From positions 1 to 41,948 of the forward strand of contig JAOPGA020001177.1 of the NCBI GenBank assembly GCA_026419775.2: DNA of 41,948 bases. The letters run 5' to 3'. The DNA is from Acrasis kona. Taxonomy: Eukaryota > Heterolobosea > Eutetramitea > Acrasida > Acrasidae. Shown here piece by piece: positions 18,888 through 29,535 of the stretch (within the stretch, counting starts at the first letter, position 1; the number at the start of each line of letters is the position of its first letter). The notes under the pieces were generated by a model. That model made no database searches, was not told the origin of the DNA, and saw only the letters and a program-made list of their open reading frames with translations. The position numbers were made by a program, and so were the translations under genes.

Positions 18888-19201
18888 ATAATTTATTGTA
18901 CATACATAAATCTCAATCTTCCTCTAACTCAATAGATAACTTATGTGAAGAGGAATAGTTGTGAAGTCAAATGTTTTTTTATTCGTTTGATTTTTTAACG
19001 TGTTTGTCACCATAACAATCGTTCTAATCCTGGCTTGTTTTGGGTGATTAAAGAACAGTTATGTCCCCCTTGTCACTTTGATCTTTTTATTCATTCCAAC
19101 ATGAGGGCAAACGAACTATTTTGGAGGGTGGTAGATCTAAATAATATAACAGTTATTTTTGAAATCCTCGCTAATTTTAGCAACAATATCTTCAAACAAA
19201 A

Positions 19202-20611
19202 ATGATGGCAGAAGTAGATAGCGGAGACTCGTTCTCACAACAATCTTTGTACAGACAATACTTGAGAAGCGATCACACAATACCATTCAACTACACCACG
19301 CAACAATACCAAAGCCCTGGTTCGTCTATAATTAAATACATACCGAGATCTCCATTTATATGTAGTGAGCAAGCAAAAACTCCATTCTCCCCTGCAATCA
19401 AAGACTTTACGAGTTTCTTTGATGACCTTCTAATACACACATTCAGCTTTCTGGACGATGAAATGTTATTGAGGGCATCGACAGTATGTAAAATGTGGAA
19501 TTATCATTGCTCGTCGGATTCGTTATGGAAATTTCGCCACGATACACTCGTCCAAAAGCTCTTAACCGTACACGAAATCAAGTGCGACCCCTGCGAAACA
19601 AACCACAAGGACAAGTATTTGGAGCTATCAATGAAGTATAGCTTAATGAAAAAGACACACCAATTGTACATAACAGAAAGAAGAATGTTTTTTTCTACTA
19701 TTTTTATTTTTCTTACATTTATACCCGTAGGCCTCTGCTTGTTCATATTACTTTCTGGGCTTTTATATGACCAAGTCATTGTCACCCAACCATCAACCGT
19801 TTATCCAATGTTAATACCTTACATGGTATTTCTGGTGTTTCCATTTGCCTTCTTGTGCTACAATTGTGTGCGCTACTATGGACACATTTCTCCAGCCAGG
19901 GTGCATCACGTAAAAGTAGTAGAGCAAGATGGAGGATTTTCCAGCATCAAGTACAAGAATGATTTGAGCGAGCTTCAAACCAGAGGCATTGCCAACACAC
20001 TGATCATGACTTGCTTGTGGTTCTTGAGCATTCCCATCATTGTTGCTTGTTCGTTCATTCGATTTGGATCTTCTCAGCACTACCGGTTATGTTTTATACC
20101 GCTTCATGTATTTACAATGTGTTATATTTTAATACCGCCTTTATTGTATGTAGCATTCGTACGTTTGAGAAGTACATTTTATAGAGAGTTTGTAATGTCT
20201 TGTTATGTGATTGGAACAATTCTTCTTGGAGTCTTGTCGGTGCAGGTCGGATTGATCACTGGAAAACTTGACCGCAGCATTCATGTTTCTTGGTTATTGG
20301 TGATGCTGCCCTTCTGGATTAACAACATAACGTGGGTATTCTTTTATCCAACGGGCGTCATTTTGGTGGTTTTTTGTACAAATGCTCACAAGAAACTAAA
20401 ATATGGACTTGCATTTATATTTATTGGCGTGGTGCTGGTCAATCCCATCAATATTTTCGGAACCATATTCACTTGCTCTACTCTGGAGAGAACTTGGATG
20501 AGTGCGCGCTCTCTGTCTGTAAATTTTATCGCCGCCTATATATCCGTCGCCCTCTCGACATTGATTGCAGCAATCATCACTACTGCATTGATTAAATTGA
20601 AAATTCAATAA
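19202..20611 (+). CDS. F-box protein with multi-pass membrane domain
   Basis: This is a 469-residue protein in one exon. Residues about 66-112 form an F-box (FDDLLIHTFSFLDDEMLLRA, then VCKMWNYHC and SLWKF), the Skp1-binding motif of SCF ubiquitin ligases. It is followed by about eight hydrophobic segments (roughly 160-185, 200-222, 270-290, 300-322, 335-360, 370-392, 400-422, 440-465). F-box plus a polytopic membrane domain is an unusual arrangement; it suggests an SCF receptor embedded in an endomembrane, but no substrate can be inferred. The start at MMAEVD follows an AAAAATG context. No closer family was recognised. Confidence 0.75.
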   Translation: MMAEVDSGDSFSQQSLYRQYLRSDHTIPFNYTTQQYQSPGSSIIKYIPRSPFICSEQAKTPFSPAIKDFTSFFDDLLIHTFSFLDDEMLLRASTVCKMWNYHCSSDSLWKFRHDTLVQKLLTVHEIKCDPCETNHKDKYLELSMKYSLMKKTHQLYITERRMFFSTIFIFLTFIPVGLCLFILLSGLLYDQVIVTQPSTVYPMLIPYMVFLVFPFAFLCYNCVRYYGHISPARVHHVKVVEQDGGFSSIKYKNDLSELQTRGIANTLIMTCLWFLSIPIIVACSFIRFGSSQHYRLCFIPLHVFTMCYILIPPLLYVAFVRLRSTFYREFVMSCYVIGTILLGVLSVQVGLITGKLDRSIHVSWLLVMLPFWINNITWVFFYPTGVILVVFCTNAHKKLKYGLAFIFIGVVLVNPINIFGTIFTCSTLERTWMSARSLSVNFIAAYISVALSTLIAAIITTALIKLKIQ

Positions 20612-20694
20612 ACTGTATTATGATATCTTAATCTTCTATTAAAAGATGCAAGTACCGATCAACTTCAACGAGTTGATCAGAAAAATAAAAAAAA

Positions 20695-22024
20695 NTGACA
20701 GAACTAGACTATTCAAGACTACTCAAAGAAGCACAAACATTCGAAAAGAATAACCAAACCGATCAAGCCATCGACATATACAACAAGATTATCAACACCG
20801 ATGGTAAGTATCAATCATTTCAATCGTATAATTAAACGACGTGCAGTCGGCAAGAGAAAAGAGGGCGCAATCAATGCCATCGAAGAAGCAATCTACAAAA
20901 TAGCTCAACTATACGAGAATCAAAAACGAAGTCAAGACTTGTCGAAATTGAACGAGAGCGTGAGGCCCTTGTTCAAAGATTTACCAAAAGCAAAGACCGC
21001 AAAGATCGTCAGGACCATCATTGAACACATTGGCAACATTCCAAACACGTTGGACAGTCAGATTGAAATATGCAAGGAGAGCATAGAGTGGGCCACGCGA
21101 GAGAAGAGAACATTTTTGAGACAAAGGATAGAATCGCGCCTGGCGTATCTATTCTATCAGAGGAAGGAATATGATGCGGCGCTCAAGCTGACCAACAATC
21201 TCATCAGAGAAGTGCGCAGGCTGGACGACAAGGCACTGTTGGTGGAGATTCATCTGGTGGAGAGCAAGATCCATCACGCCCTCCACGATCCATCCAAGGC
21301 ACGCGCAGCGCTCACGTCGAGCAGGACTGCAGCCAATGCAATCTACTGCCCGCCGTTGCTACAGGCGGAGATCGATCTGCAATCGGGAATCCTCCATGCA
21401 GAAGAAAAGGACTACAAGACGGCCTATTCCTACTTTTACGAAGCATTCGAAGGATTCAACAATTTGAACCGATCGGAGACCCATCAGATGGCAGTCACCA
21501 CGCTCAAGTACTTGTTGCTGGTCAAGATCATGACCAACAATGCGGAGGAAGTGCAGGCCCTGTTGAGCAGCAAGAATGCGCTAAAGTACTCTGGTCAAGA
21601 GGTGGACAGCATGAGAGCGGTCACCAACGCCTATCAGGACAGATCCCTGTATGCGTTCGATCAGGCCAAACAAGAATACAAATCACAACTGCTGGACGAT
21701 CCGGTCATTTACACTCACTTGAGCGAGCTGTACGATAACTTGTTGGAACAACATTTACAAAGGGTGATCGAGCCCTACTCGCGAGTACAAATATCACACG
21801 TGGCAGAGTTGGTGGGATTGACGCGCGATCGAGTGGAGAGGAAACTATCGCAAATGATTCTGGACAAGAAGTTGAACGGCATCCTTGATCAAGGAAAGGA
21901 TTGCTTGGTGGTGTTCGAGGAACAAAAGGCGGACAAGACTTATCCAAGCGCACTATCTACCGTGGATAATATGAACGTAGTGCTGGATAGCTTGTTCGAG
22001 AGAGCAAGGCAATTGACCAAGTAA
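20695..22024 (+). CDS. psmD11: 26S proteasome lid subunit Rpn6/PSMD11
   Basis: The protein clamps the proteasome lid to the 20S core and base. Recognition is from near-identity to the family over KALLVEIHLVESKIHHAL, SRTAANAIYCPPLLQAEIDL, KTAYSYFYEAFEGF and the C-terminal PCI/winged-helix block (RVIEPYSRVQISHVAEL, VERKLSQMILDKKLNGILDQ). Exon 1 (20695-20803) starts MTELDYSRLLKEAQ. Its start codon reads NTG because of an ambiguous base at 20695, almost surely A. A 43-nt intron (20804-20846, GTAAGT...TGCAG) joins exon 2 (20847-22024) in phase, giving 428 residues, the usual length. The stop lies 10 bp from the stop of the convergent coiled-coil gene. Confidence 0.95.
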
Positions 22025-22034
22025 ATTAAATGTT

Positions 22035-23060
22035 TTAAATTTTATTGAGCGTCCTCATCTTTTGGTTCTCGAACAGACGTGGTTTCTTTTCGTTTCCTCC
22101 CAGTTGGTACTTGGCAAAGTAATCCCTGGTGCCACTGGATATGTTGGTGGAGTCGTCTTCGATGCTGGAGATGGAATTGGCTTCCTTGTGATGTTGTTGT
22201 TGTTGTTTGTAGTGCTTGACCAGCGTTGCAGCATATCGTGGTGATTCATGAATGATTTCTTCTTGTTGTTTGTGATGATGAATGGGCGAGTAGCGATCTA
22301 CATTGTCGTGCTTGATGTCTACTGGTTGTGGTGGTGATGGTGGGTGATTTCTCTTGACGGGAGAGTGGGTGATGGTGGGTTGTTGTTGTTGTTGTTGTTT
22401 TTGTGGTGTGGATGGATTCACGTCTGTTTTACTTTTGGATTCCAATAAAATATTCCTCAGCGAGCATAGCTCTGCATAAATCTCTGTGCTGGACCTGGTA
22501 TCTCTGTCCTCTTGTATTTCTCTTCTCAAGCTTTTTACTTGGTCCACCAAATCAACGACCAAATCTTTTAGCTGTAATATGGTGTTCTCCTGAGCAACTA
22601 GCTGTGACTGTAGCTGTTTGATCATCCTGTCCGATTGTGGATTTGAATCCTTATGATTGCTGTTATTGTTTGATTCTCTCAAATCTTGTTGTTGAGCATA
22701 CATGTGCGGATCAATCATGGCCACAGGAATAAAATTTAAATATGCATATGGTGGCGCTGAAGATTTGCCTTGTATGTTTGCATTGTTTGTATGGACGTCA
22801 TTAAAGACTTCTTGAAACTGTTGCTTGACGCTCCTTATTACTGGCGGCGTGTGTGCGACTTTATTCGGTGTACTCTTTTTTTGCGAGTTAATGTCATCAA
22901 TGTTATCGGAATCTCCGAATAGGTATTCTTCATTATTATAAAATTCTTCAATGTATTCGTTGTGATTCTCCTTGTGAGGGGATTTGAAAAGCTCCTTCTT
23001 TGCTGGCATTCGCATCGCTGCTTTATTTGATTTTTCATGATGAAAGTAGGACGAGCTCAT
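22035..23060 (-). CDS. Coiled-coil, Gln/Asn-rich protein of unknown function
   Basis: This is a protein of about 341 residues, starting at MSSSYFHHEK. It has a KSPHKEN segment near residues 27-33 (a potential proline-directed phosphosite beside a KEN-box-like APC degron), a strongly heptad-like coiled coil at about 145-207 (MIKQLQSQLVAQENTILQLK and on), then poly-Gln and His/Ser/Pro-rich low-complexity tails with several SP/TP sites. This makes a cell-cycle or cytoskeletal scaffold plausible, but that is inference and no family was recognised. The frame is open 24 nt upstream of the chosen ATG and follows a possible AG acceptor, so a further 5' exon cannot be excluded. It converges on Rpn6 with only 10 bp between stop codons. 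Confidence 0.7.
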   Translation of the reverse strand: MSSSYFHHEKSNKAAMRMPAKKELFKSPHKENHNEYIEEFYNNEEYLFGDSDNIDDINSQKKSTPNKVAHTPPVIRSVKQQFQEVFNDVHTNNANIQGKSSAPPYAYLNFIPVAMIDPHMYAQQQDLRESNNNSNHKDSNPQSDRMIKQLQSQLVAQENTILQLKDLVVDLVDQVKSLRREIQEDRDTRSSTEIYAELCSLRNILLESKSKTDVNPSTPQKQQQQQQPTITHSPVKRNHPPSPPQPVDIKHDNVDRYSPIHHHKQQEEIIHESPRYAATLVKHYKQQQQHHKEANSISSIEDDSTNISSGTRDYFAKYQLGGNEKKPRLFENQKMRTLNKI

Positions 23061-23966
23061 GTATTTGTTCCAGTTGACTAACAAGACTTTAGAATGTTAT
23101 GTATTTTGAATCATACAAAAAAACCACGACAAAATCTCCAAGTTAACTGCGAGGACTGCATCCGTGCAGCTAGAGACTGAGTAAACTAACCGCTTCTTGT
23201 TATTTTTATATTCAGAATAACAATATGATGTTAAACAATTAATTGTTTTATTATCCACCTACCTAGACGCAGACCCTCTTGACTTCTTCCTTGATGGCTT
23301 CAGATTGGAATTCTCAGCCACCCGCCATGCTGCCTTTATCAGATACGTCTAGATCATGTAAACACCCTCTGTAGTATTGGTTCAGAACGGTGCAATGTCC
23401 AGAGCAGTTAACGAAGACATTAATGAATATGACTACCTATCTATATGATGTTGGTATATCGCAGACTGGATATAATACTGCGTCGCCTTTCACATCAATC
23501 ACTTCTTCATCATCAATAGTTTAGGCAGCAATTATTATAGCGGTGGTCGTAATATTTGTAGTTGGCTGTGGTGATTATCTATTATGTTTGATTTCTTGTG
23601 ATAGACAACTTAAATGTCATGAACACAATCATATTAAAAATCACGTTGAACTTTAATTAAAAATCACATGTAAACATTTATTCATGACGTTGACGCTGGC
23701 TTTGACAACTCTTAAAATCCACATTACTAGTAAAAACCCACGTCGTGATCTCCCCTGAATCTTACGCTGAGAATTAACTCGTATCGATTACACATGGAAT
23801 TATTGGAATTCTTAATACCTCCTTATCTTCTTCATGAACTAGTTATGTTCTCTTTTTCGCTCGATTAATCTCACTTCACCTTTTATTTTCGTGGTTGGCT
23901 GATGATTAAAAAGGCAAGGTTGATTTCCAATCCTGTAAAGTAGTAGATTGATTTTTTGACAAACAA
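23061..23966. other. Gene-free intergenic region
   Basis: About 900 bp between divergent genes. No coding frame, tRNA-like structure or repeat was recognised. It presumably holds promoters of the flanking genes. Confidence 0.5.
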
Positions 23967-24257
23967 ATGGAGGAGTCTCTAAGGGACACGTTAAACAACT
24001 ATGTGTTTCCGTTGAAGAGCACTACCTCACTATCCCAAAGATATATCGAATGGTTTGAACCACAGGACAAGGAAGAAACCAAAGAGGAAGTGGTAACAAA
24101 GAGTGTAACAGGAAAGAGACCCTCAATCACCACACCAATGGATTCCAAACGAAGAAGGCTATCATCGATAGCAGACTTACAGCTTGCAGAAAAGTTCAAC
24201 AGCGTTTCCATAGATAGGAGACATTCAAAGAGGAACAGCATTGTACATGAATATTAA
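23967..24257 (+). CDS. Small basic Ser-rich protein, unknown
   Basis: This 96-residue single-exon frame has several basophilic kinase-like sites (GKRPSI, SKRRRLSSI, DRRHSKRNS) and an amphipathic N-terminus (MEESLRDTLNNYVFPLKS). KRRRLSSI also resembles a nuclear localisation signal. No family was recognised. Support comes from coding-like composition, its ATG and its position in a gene-dense strip; it converges on eL15 (131 bp between ends). Confidence 0.5.
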   Translation: MEESLRDTLNNYVFPLKSTTSLSQRYIEWFEPQDKEETKEEVVTKSVTGKRPSITTPMDSKRRRLSSIADLQLAEKFNSVSIDRRHSKRNSIVHEY

Positions 24258-24388
24258 AATTAGCTTAAATTATTAACAAATGTATGAGTCCCTTTAATGA
24301 CAATCACAAGACAACACTTTTAGACAAAATTTAAAAGTCACACAAAATATTAGATAAGCAGTTTTCTTTAATGGCGATTTTAATGCAT

Positions 24389-25160
24389 TTACCTCTTTCT
24401 GGCAAAGTTGTAGGTGTTGTGTGCCTTCCAGGTGGCTCTCTTGGATGGTCTCAACTTCATGGCTCCGTTGCCCTTGTTCATCAAACCACGTGCACGTCTT
24501 CCAGCGGTTGTCTTTCCACGGCACTCTCTGTGCTTTTGCTTGGCGAAGGTTGCCCAACGGATCTTGGGGTCGTTACGGATGGCTTGGTGGAATGGATCAA
24601 CGCAAACAACTTCGTACCACTTGTAGCGGGCATCTTGACTGACCCAGTATGAACTGATTACGCGTAAGTTACCGCATCTTCTTCCGACGCGTGCCTCGGC
24701 CATAACTTGCAAGTTTCTGTTTGGCTTCATGTGGATACCTTGACCGGCTGGTTTACCGTTGGTGTTACCCTTGCGGACTTGCTTTCTGCGTCCACCACGC
24801 CTGATTCTGGCTCTGTAGATGACGTATCCTTGCTTGGCACGGTATCCAATGCGTCTGGCCTTATCGGGACGGGTTGGTTGGTTAGCTCTTACGATCTTTG
24901 GTAGTTGTCTGAACTCCCAGGTTCTTAGACGTAACAAGAAACGTAGAGCATCGGACTGCTTCTTCCTGTAAAGGACTTGGAGGTATTTGTATGCACCTAT
25001 TTAATGTTAGTATTTGATGTACATTTCAATTTCATTATGAACACGAAAAATGTTGAACATGTATTTTGAATCAAGCGAGGTTTAAATATTCACGTTGGTA
25101 TCGAAATGTATTCATAACATAATCCGCGTCATAACTACTTTGTTGATGCAACTTACCCAT
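24389..25160 (-). CDS. rpl15: Ribosomal protein eL15
   Basis: This large-subunit ribosomal protein is recognised from almost complete family identity: GAYKYLQVLYRKKQSDALRF, RPDKARRIGYRAKQGY, RRGGRRKQVRKG, NPHFQAIRNDPKI-type (here DPFHQAIRNDPKIRWA) and the TTAGRRARGL block. Exon 1 is only 4 nt (ATGG, 25160-25157). A 160-nt intron (25156-24997; GTAAGT...TACTAAC...TAG) separates it from exon 2 (24996-24389). The joined protein is 203 residues, the family length. A start-codon-splitting first intron is common in ribosomal protein genes and may carry expression signals. No snoRNA boxes were found in the intron. Confidence 0.96.
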
Positions 25161-26517
25161 TGTATTATTGTTCTGACAAAGTTTTTCACAATTCCGAGTT
25201 TGTGATTTTTCACAATTTAAAACCGTTGGTTGGTCAGAATTACCTATTACAATAAATGTACTTTGATAAACGAGAGGCAAATGAAGACCATCTAACGAAC
25301 TCAATAGATACACAAACTATCGTTAGAGCTCATTGAATTCAATACATTTTTGGGCTTGAGAAAAAAAATTAGACATCTATGTAGATGGGCACCATAGTTA
25401 AAGTAATTGATAGTGTTATAAATCAAACGTTTTATTGAATCCTCATGTACTGACGGTTTGCTTGTGAAGTTCATTCATTATAATCTAAATGTAACCAATG
25501 CAGTCTTTGAGGTCCAGTGCTTGTTTTGCTATTTCTTTTCTTTGCGTAAATTATTGAATGGCCACTAACTGCTATTCCTACTATGTACAGTGTAGAGTGA
25601 TTAACTGTTGATTTGTATGCAGTTAGAATGACCTTCACGTGATTCAAATATACAAATGTTCCTTTGTTTCAATACTTCCCCCCTACTATTTGGCGCATTT
25701 CGAAATGAAAAAATCAGAACTTCATTACTCCCTTGTCTGTGTTGTTGTTGTAAGGATAATACTGAAAATTGAATTTGAACGAGGATAAGGTTTAGATAAC
25801 ACTTCCAGTGAGAAACATATGCATTCCCAATCACTTAACCACTATTACATCTTCACAAGCAATGCGCAAAGATCATGATGTGATGATGTGTGAACAGCAA
25901 GAATCAACAAGCTGCCGTTTGAATATTCGTTAAATGATTCTATTCACTACTCACGTCTAAACCATACACCTACCAACAATTCTGGAAGTATCTTTGATAG
26001 ATTCTATGACCCGTATTCAAAATAGATGCCATTTGAAATCTATTGCCATTTTAAAGTGACATCAAATCTGCCAGAGGACACCGATTCGGTGCTGGCCAGT
26101 ATCAATCACCCCATTTGAATTTTAGTTGGCACATTATAAAATCGACCCATCATAGATTCTTTACCATTAGTCCATCGAATCGATCCTTGATAGCACTTTC
26201 AACTTTTAAGAGGACATAAATCGACGAGATTAATGCATCGGATTTCACCCGTCCGACAATAGAAAAATCACCTACAATCAATATCACTGTAAAAGATCAA
26301 TTATAGAATTCAAAAATAGCCAGGTTAAAAATTGATTATCACAATGTACTAAAAAGTATAATTCACCTTTTCTCGCCCACTTTATTTAAAGATCCAAAGC
26401 AAGAAAAAAAGAAAAATAAAAAGTGAACAACAACTCACTCTGTAATAATAATCTACCTGTATAAAAATAACCACAACAACAGCAGCAAACACAAACAGCC
26501 AAAGTGAGCACCTTGCC
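25161..26517. promoter_or_regulatory. Long intergenic region between eL15 and the Mei2-like gene
   Basis: About 1.36 kb without supported coding sequence, the longest gap in the gene-dense half. It separates divergent promoters and must contain the Mei2-like gene's leader, which is A-rich just before the ATG (AAAAAAAGAAAAATAAAAAG near 26404). I saw no tRNA or convincing snoRNA. Short minus-strand frames here look random. Confidence 0.4.
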
Positions 26518-28163
26518 ATGGCAACAGCAGCAATAATGCGGAATTCACAACCCGGCAATACAAGCATCAGTCCGGACAGCAAACAGACCTCATACTTCTC
26601 TTCCTCATCATATCCTCTAATGTCATCGTTTCAACCATACACACATGGTTATGGAATGGAGCCATCTCCACAAAATAGCTTCTTGTATGGATATAACCCA
26701 TTGGAGGTTCCCCGACCTCAATATGACAACCACTTTGGTAACGGAAATAGTTATCATTCCAGCACCAGCCTCTTCAACAATGTTGGCGTTGTTGGAGACA
26801 ATTGGTTGAGAAGTCCCTTCAGCAGCCTTCAAAGTACGCCACGCGACAGTCCTTGCTCGAGCCCAAGAAGCAACTCGCCACTACCAGGTAAGCAGACATC
26901 TCGGAGAAGCCTTGTAAACTAACTTTATTTATAGACTACCTAGAAAAGCTTGACAGAGACTTTGGGAGCTTGAATTTTGGTGAAGATGAAGAAGAGGACT
27001 TGGGATGGGAGGACGAGTTCATGGACAGTGCCAACGGCATGGAACTTCCAGCCAACAATGAATATCCAACCGGTGAACATCCAAGCAGGACCTTGTTCGT
27101 CAGAAACATCTCCAGCTTGATTGACGACGAGGAGCTCAAGGCCATCTTTGGTGCCTATGGAGACGTTAGAAGCATGTACACGGCCTGCAAGCACAGAGGC
27201 TTCGTCATGATTAGCTACTACGACATCCGCCACTCTAAGAATGCCATGAAGAACCTTCAACACAAGGTCCTCAAGAAGAGAAAGATTGACATTCACTACA
27301 GCATTCCAAAGGAGAACCCCTCCGAACGCGAATCAAACCAGGGCACCCTCGTCGTGTTCAACCTACCAAACATCAACGAGTCTGAACTCAAGAAGATGTT
27401 CAACAAGTTTGGAGAGGTCAAGGAGATCCGCGAGACACCCAACAAGAAGCACCACAGGTTTGTCGAGTACTTTGACGTACGTGACGCCGACCGTGCCATG
27501 AAGCAACTTAACAAGACCGAGGTTATGGGAAAGAAGATCAAGATTGAAGCATCGAGACCAGGAGGTGCCCGTCGTACCTCTCCCTCTTCTCCCTCCTCAC
27601 CAAAAATCTATCAACCCTTCTCAGCACCCTCCTCAGCACCAGTCTTCAACGGCTTGTTTGGAGATTATAATTTTGCACCACCACAAGTAGCCCAACAGCA
27701 ACAACAACAACAACAGTCAGCTCCACAAGATCGCACCAGGAACCGTTCAAGAAGCACCAACTTTGAAGATCGCAGAAAATTCTCCCTCCACATGGACAAC
27801 ATTAGAAACGGAATCGACACCCGCACCACTCTTATGGTCAAGAACATTCCAAACAAGTACACCCAAAAGATGTTGCTTCAAACCATCGATATCAAGTTCT
27901 TGGGCAAGTATGACTTTTTCTACCTACCAATCGATTTTAGAAACAAGTGTAACGTTGGATACGCATTCATCAACTTTGTGAACAGCAGAGACATTTATGA
28001 TTTTGTTCAAGAGTTCAACCACAAGAAGTGGGAAAAGTTCAACTCTGAGAAGGTTTGTGATATTACTTATGCACGCATCCAAGGAAAGCAAGGCCTGATT
28101 AATCACTTCCAGAACTCTAGTTTAATGTGCGAGGAGTTAGCGTGCAGACCAATCTTTTACTAA
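26518..28163 (+). CDS. Mei2-like RNA-binding protein with three RRMs
   Basis: Exon 1 (26518-26887) and exon 2 (26935-28163) are joined in phase across a 47-nt intron (GTAAGC...CTAACTTTATTTATAG), giving 532 residues. RRM1 is at about 173-247 (RTLFVRNISS, then RGFVMISYYD), RRM2 at 260-332 (TLVVFNLPNI, HRFVEYFD) and the diagnostic C-terminal Mei2-type RRM3 at about 419-525 (TTLMVKNIPNKYTQKMLLQT, NKCNVGYAFINF, KVCDITYARIQGK). A poly-Gln tract (around 375) precedes RRM3 and the N-terminus is Ser/Pro-rich. Mei2 drives meiosis in fission yeast and AML proteins act in plant meiosis and growth. The role here is inferred to be RNA-based control of development or meiosis. Confidence 0.93.
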
Positions 28164-28244
28164 GTTAACACAATTTTATGTTTGTACAGTGCTCAGTATA
28201 GAGCAGAGATAAATTGTAATATAATTTTTTATTAACTTGACATT

Positions 28245-28741
28245 TTATTCCATATCGTCTACAATGTTTTGGTTAGAACTTGATTGTGAAGTGGGAGCAT
28301 TCTGCGAGCTGTCCTTTGAGCCTCTGTTAACTACTGTTGTGGTGCTGTCTGAATAGTATTCTGGTTTGCGAACGTTGACACCATATTCCTTTAGCGCTGA
28401 ACCTAAATCTTCCATATTGAGTACGTAACGTTGTTTTTCTTTGCTTGAGGTGGAGACTTTATCGCGATATAGTGATGATTGTTGACGTTGCTTGCAATAA
28501 TGGAGCGAGTCCATGCAGACCTCTGATATAAATTTTTGAGCGGAAAGAGATACTAGCCGAAGTACACGTTTGTCCGTGGTATCAAAGCCCGTTCTACGTA
28601 GATAATAGGATACAACCTCATCAGGAATCTAACAAGACAACGTAAATAAAGGACACCACATAACGTACGTACTGCAGGGGTGAAGTCTTCAAGCGATGAT
28701 AAGAAATCTTCAAACTCTTCGGGCTTTAAATCATCTGACAT
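28245..28741 (-). CDS. taf10: TAF10, TFIID/SAGA histone-fold subunit
   Basis: Exon 1 (28741-28673) encodes MSDDLKPEEFEDFLSSLEDF and TPA. A 44-nt intron (28672-28629, GTACGT...TGTTAG) leads to exon 2 (28628-28245), starting IPDEVVSYYLRRTGF and continuing RVLRLVSLSAQKFISEVCMD, then RYVLNMEDLGSALKEYGVNV and RKPEYY. This is the conserved TAF10 histone fold in full. The total is 150 residues. It has a Ser/Thr/Asn-rich C-terminal tail. It works in TFIID and SAGA at RNA polymerase II promoters. Its ATG is only 9 bp from the ATG of the divergent methyltransferase gene, and its 3' end converges on the Mei2-like gene. Confidence 0.93.
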
Positions 28742-28750
28742 CCTTTGGGT
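28742..28750. promoter_or_regulatory. 9-bp gap between divergent start codons
   Basis: The start codons of TAF10 (minus, 28741) and the methyltransferase (plus, 28751) are separated by 9 bp, so each promoter and leader must overlap the other gene's coding sequence, unless the methyltransferase starts at Met9 (28775; 33-bp gap). Confidence 0.6.
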
Positions 28751-29495
28751 ATGAACAAGTTGACCGAAACAATAATGATCAGGGAATTCGAGGTGTTCGG
28801 AAGGGATCTTCAAATCGAACAAGACTTAAGCATAGTAAATAAGGAAGCAGGGAGTGTAGTATGGGATGGCGCTTTCGTTCTTGCCAAATACTTTGAGAAT
28901 GTGACCAAATTCCCACCCAACTACTTTAAGAACAAAAAGTAGAAGAACAGATTTAAACTTGTCTAATATCATCAGAGTTTTAGAACTTGGAGCTGGAACA
29001 GGTATCATTGGAATTGTCCTACTACTACTTGGCGCAGAAGTACACTTTACAGATAAGGAAGTTTTGGTTCCTCTCATACAACACAACGTGGAGTTGAATG
29101 CTTCCCACATCAACAAAAACAAGTTCAAGATTTTTGAATTAATGTGGGGCGAAACCAAAGTACAAGACAAGTATGATATAATTGTGGTGTGCGACTGTGT
29201 ATATGAATCAAAAGACATGTGGATGCCATTAGCAGATTGTTTGAATGAAGTTGCTACGCAAGATACAGACATCATTTTGAGTTATGAACTGAGATCCAAC
29301 AAGGACGCTGCATTCTTCCCTCACATTAGCAAGACTTTTAGCATTGAAAAAGTGCTAAACACTCAACTCGATGAGTTTTGGCAATCTCCGGACATTGGTG
29401 TATTTCATTTGAAAAAGAGGACCGAACACACAACTAATCAAGGTGGCGATGAGACCAATGTACTTTCAGATCTAAAGAGAAAAGAACGAAAATAA
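28751..29495 (+). CDS. METTL21-type (Methyltransf_16) protein methyltransferase
   Basis: Exon 1 (28751-28938) holds FEVFGRDLQIEQD and SVVWDGAFVLAKYFE, the family's N-terminal W-D-G motif. A 37-nt intron (28939-28975, GTAGAA...ATCATCAG) is followed by exon 2 (28976-29495) beginning VLELGAGTGIIGIVLLLLGA, the SAM-binding motif I, with VHFTDKEVLVPLIQHNVELN and YDIIVVCDCVYESKD (post-I and substrate motifs) downstream. The joined frame is 235 residues. Members methylate lysines of chaperones and translation factors; the substrate here is unknown. A Lys-rich tail ends the protein. It converges on eL33, with 40 bp between stops. Confidence 0.88.
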
Positions 29496-29535
29496 ACATT
29501 TATAAAACAATTGAATTATGGCTTTTTTAATCAAT

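Noticed and set aside
24997-25156. Possible intronic snoRNA in eL15
   Set aside because: The intron lacks convincing C/D or H/ACA boxes; it contains only a TACTAAC branch site.
25870-25960. TGATGATG string resembling a C box of a snoRNA
   Set aside because: No D box (CTGA) at suitable distance and no terminal stem.
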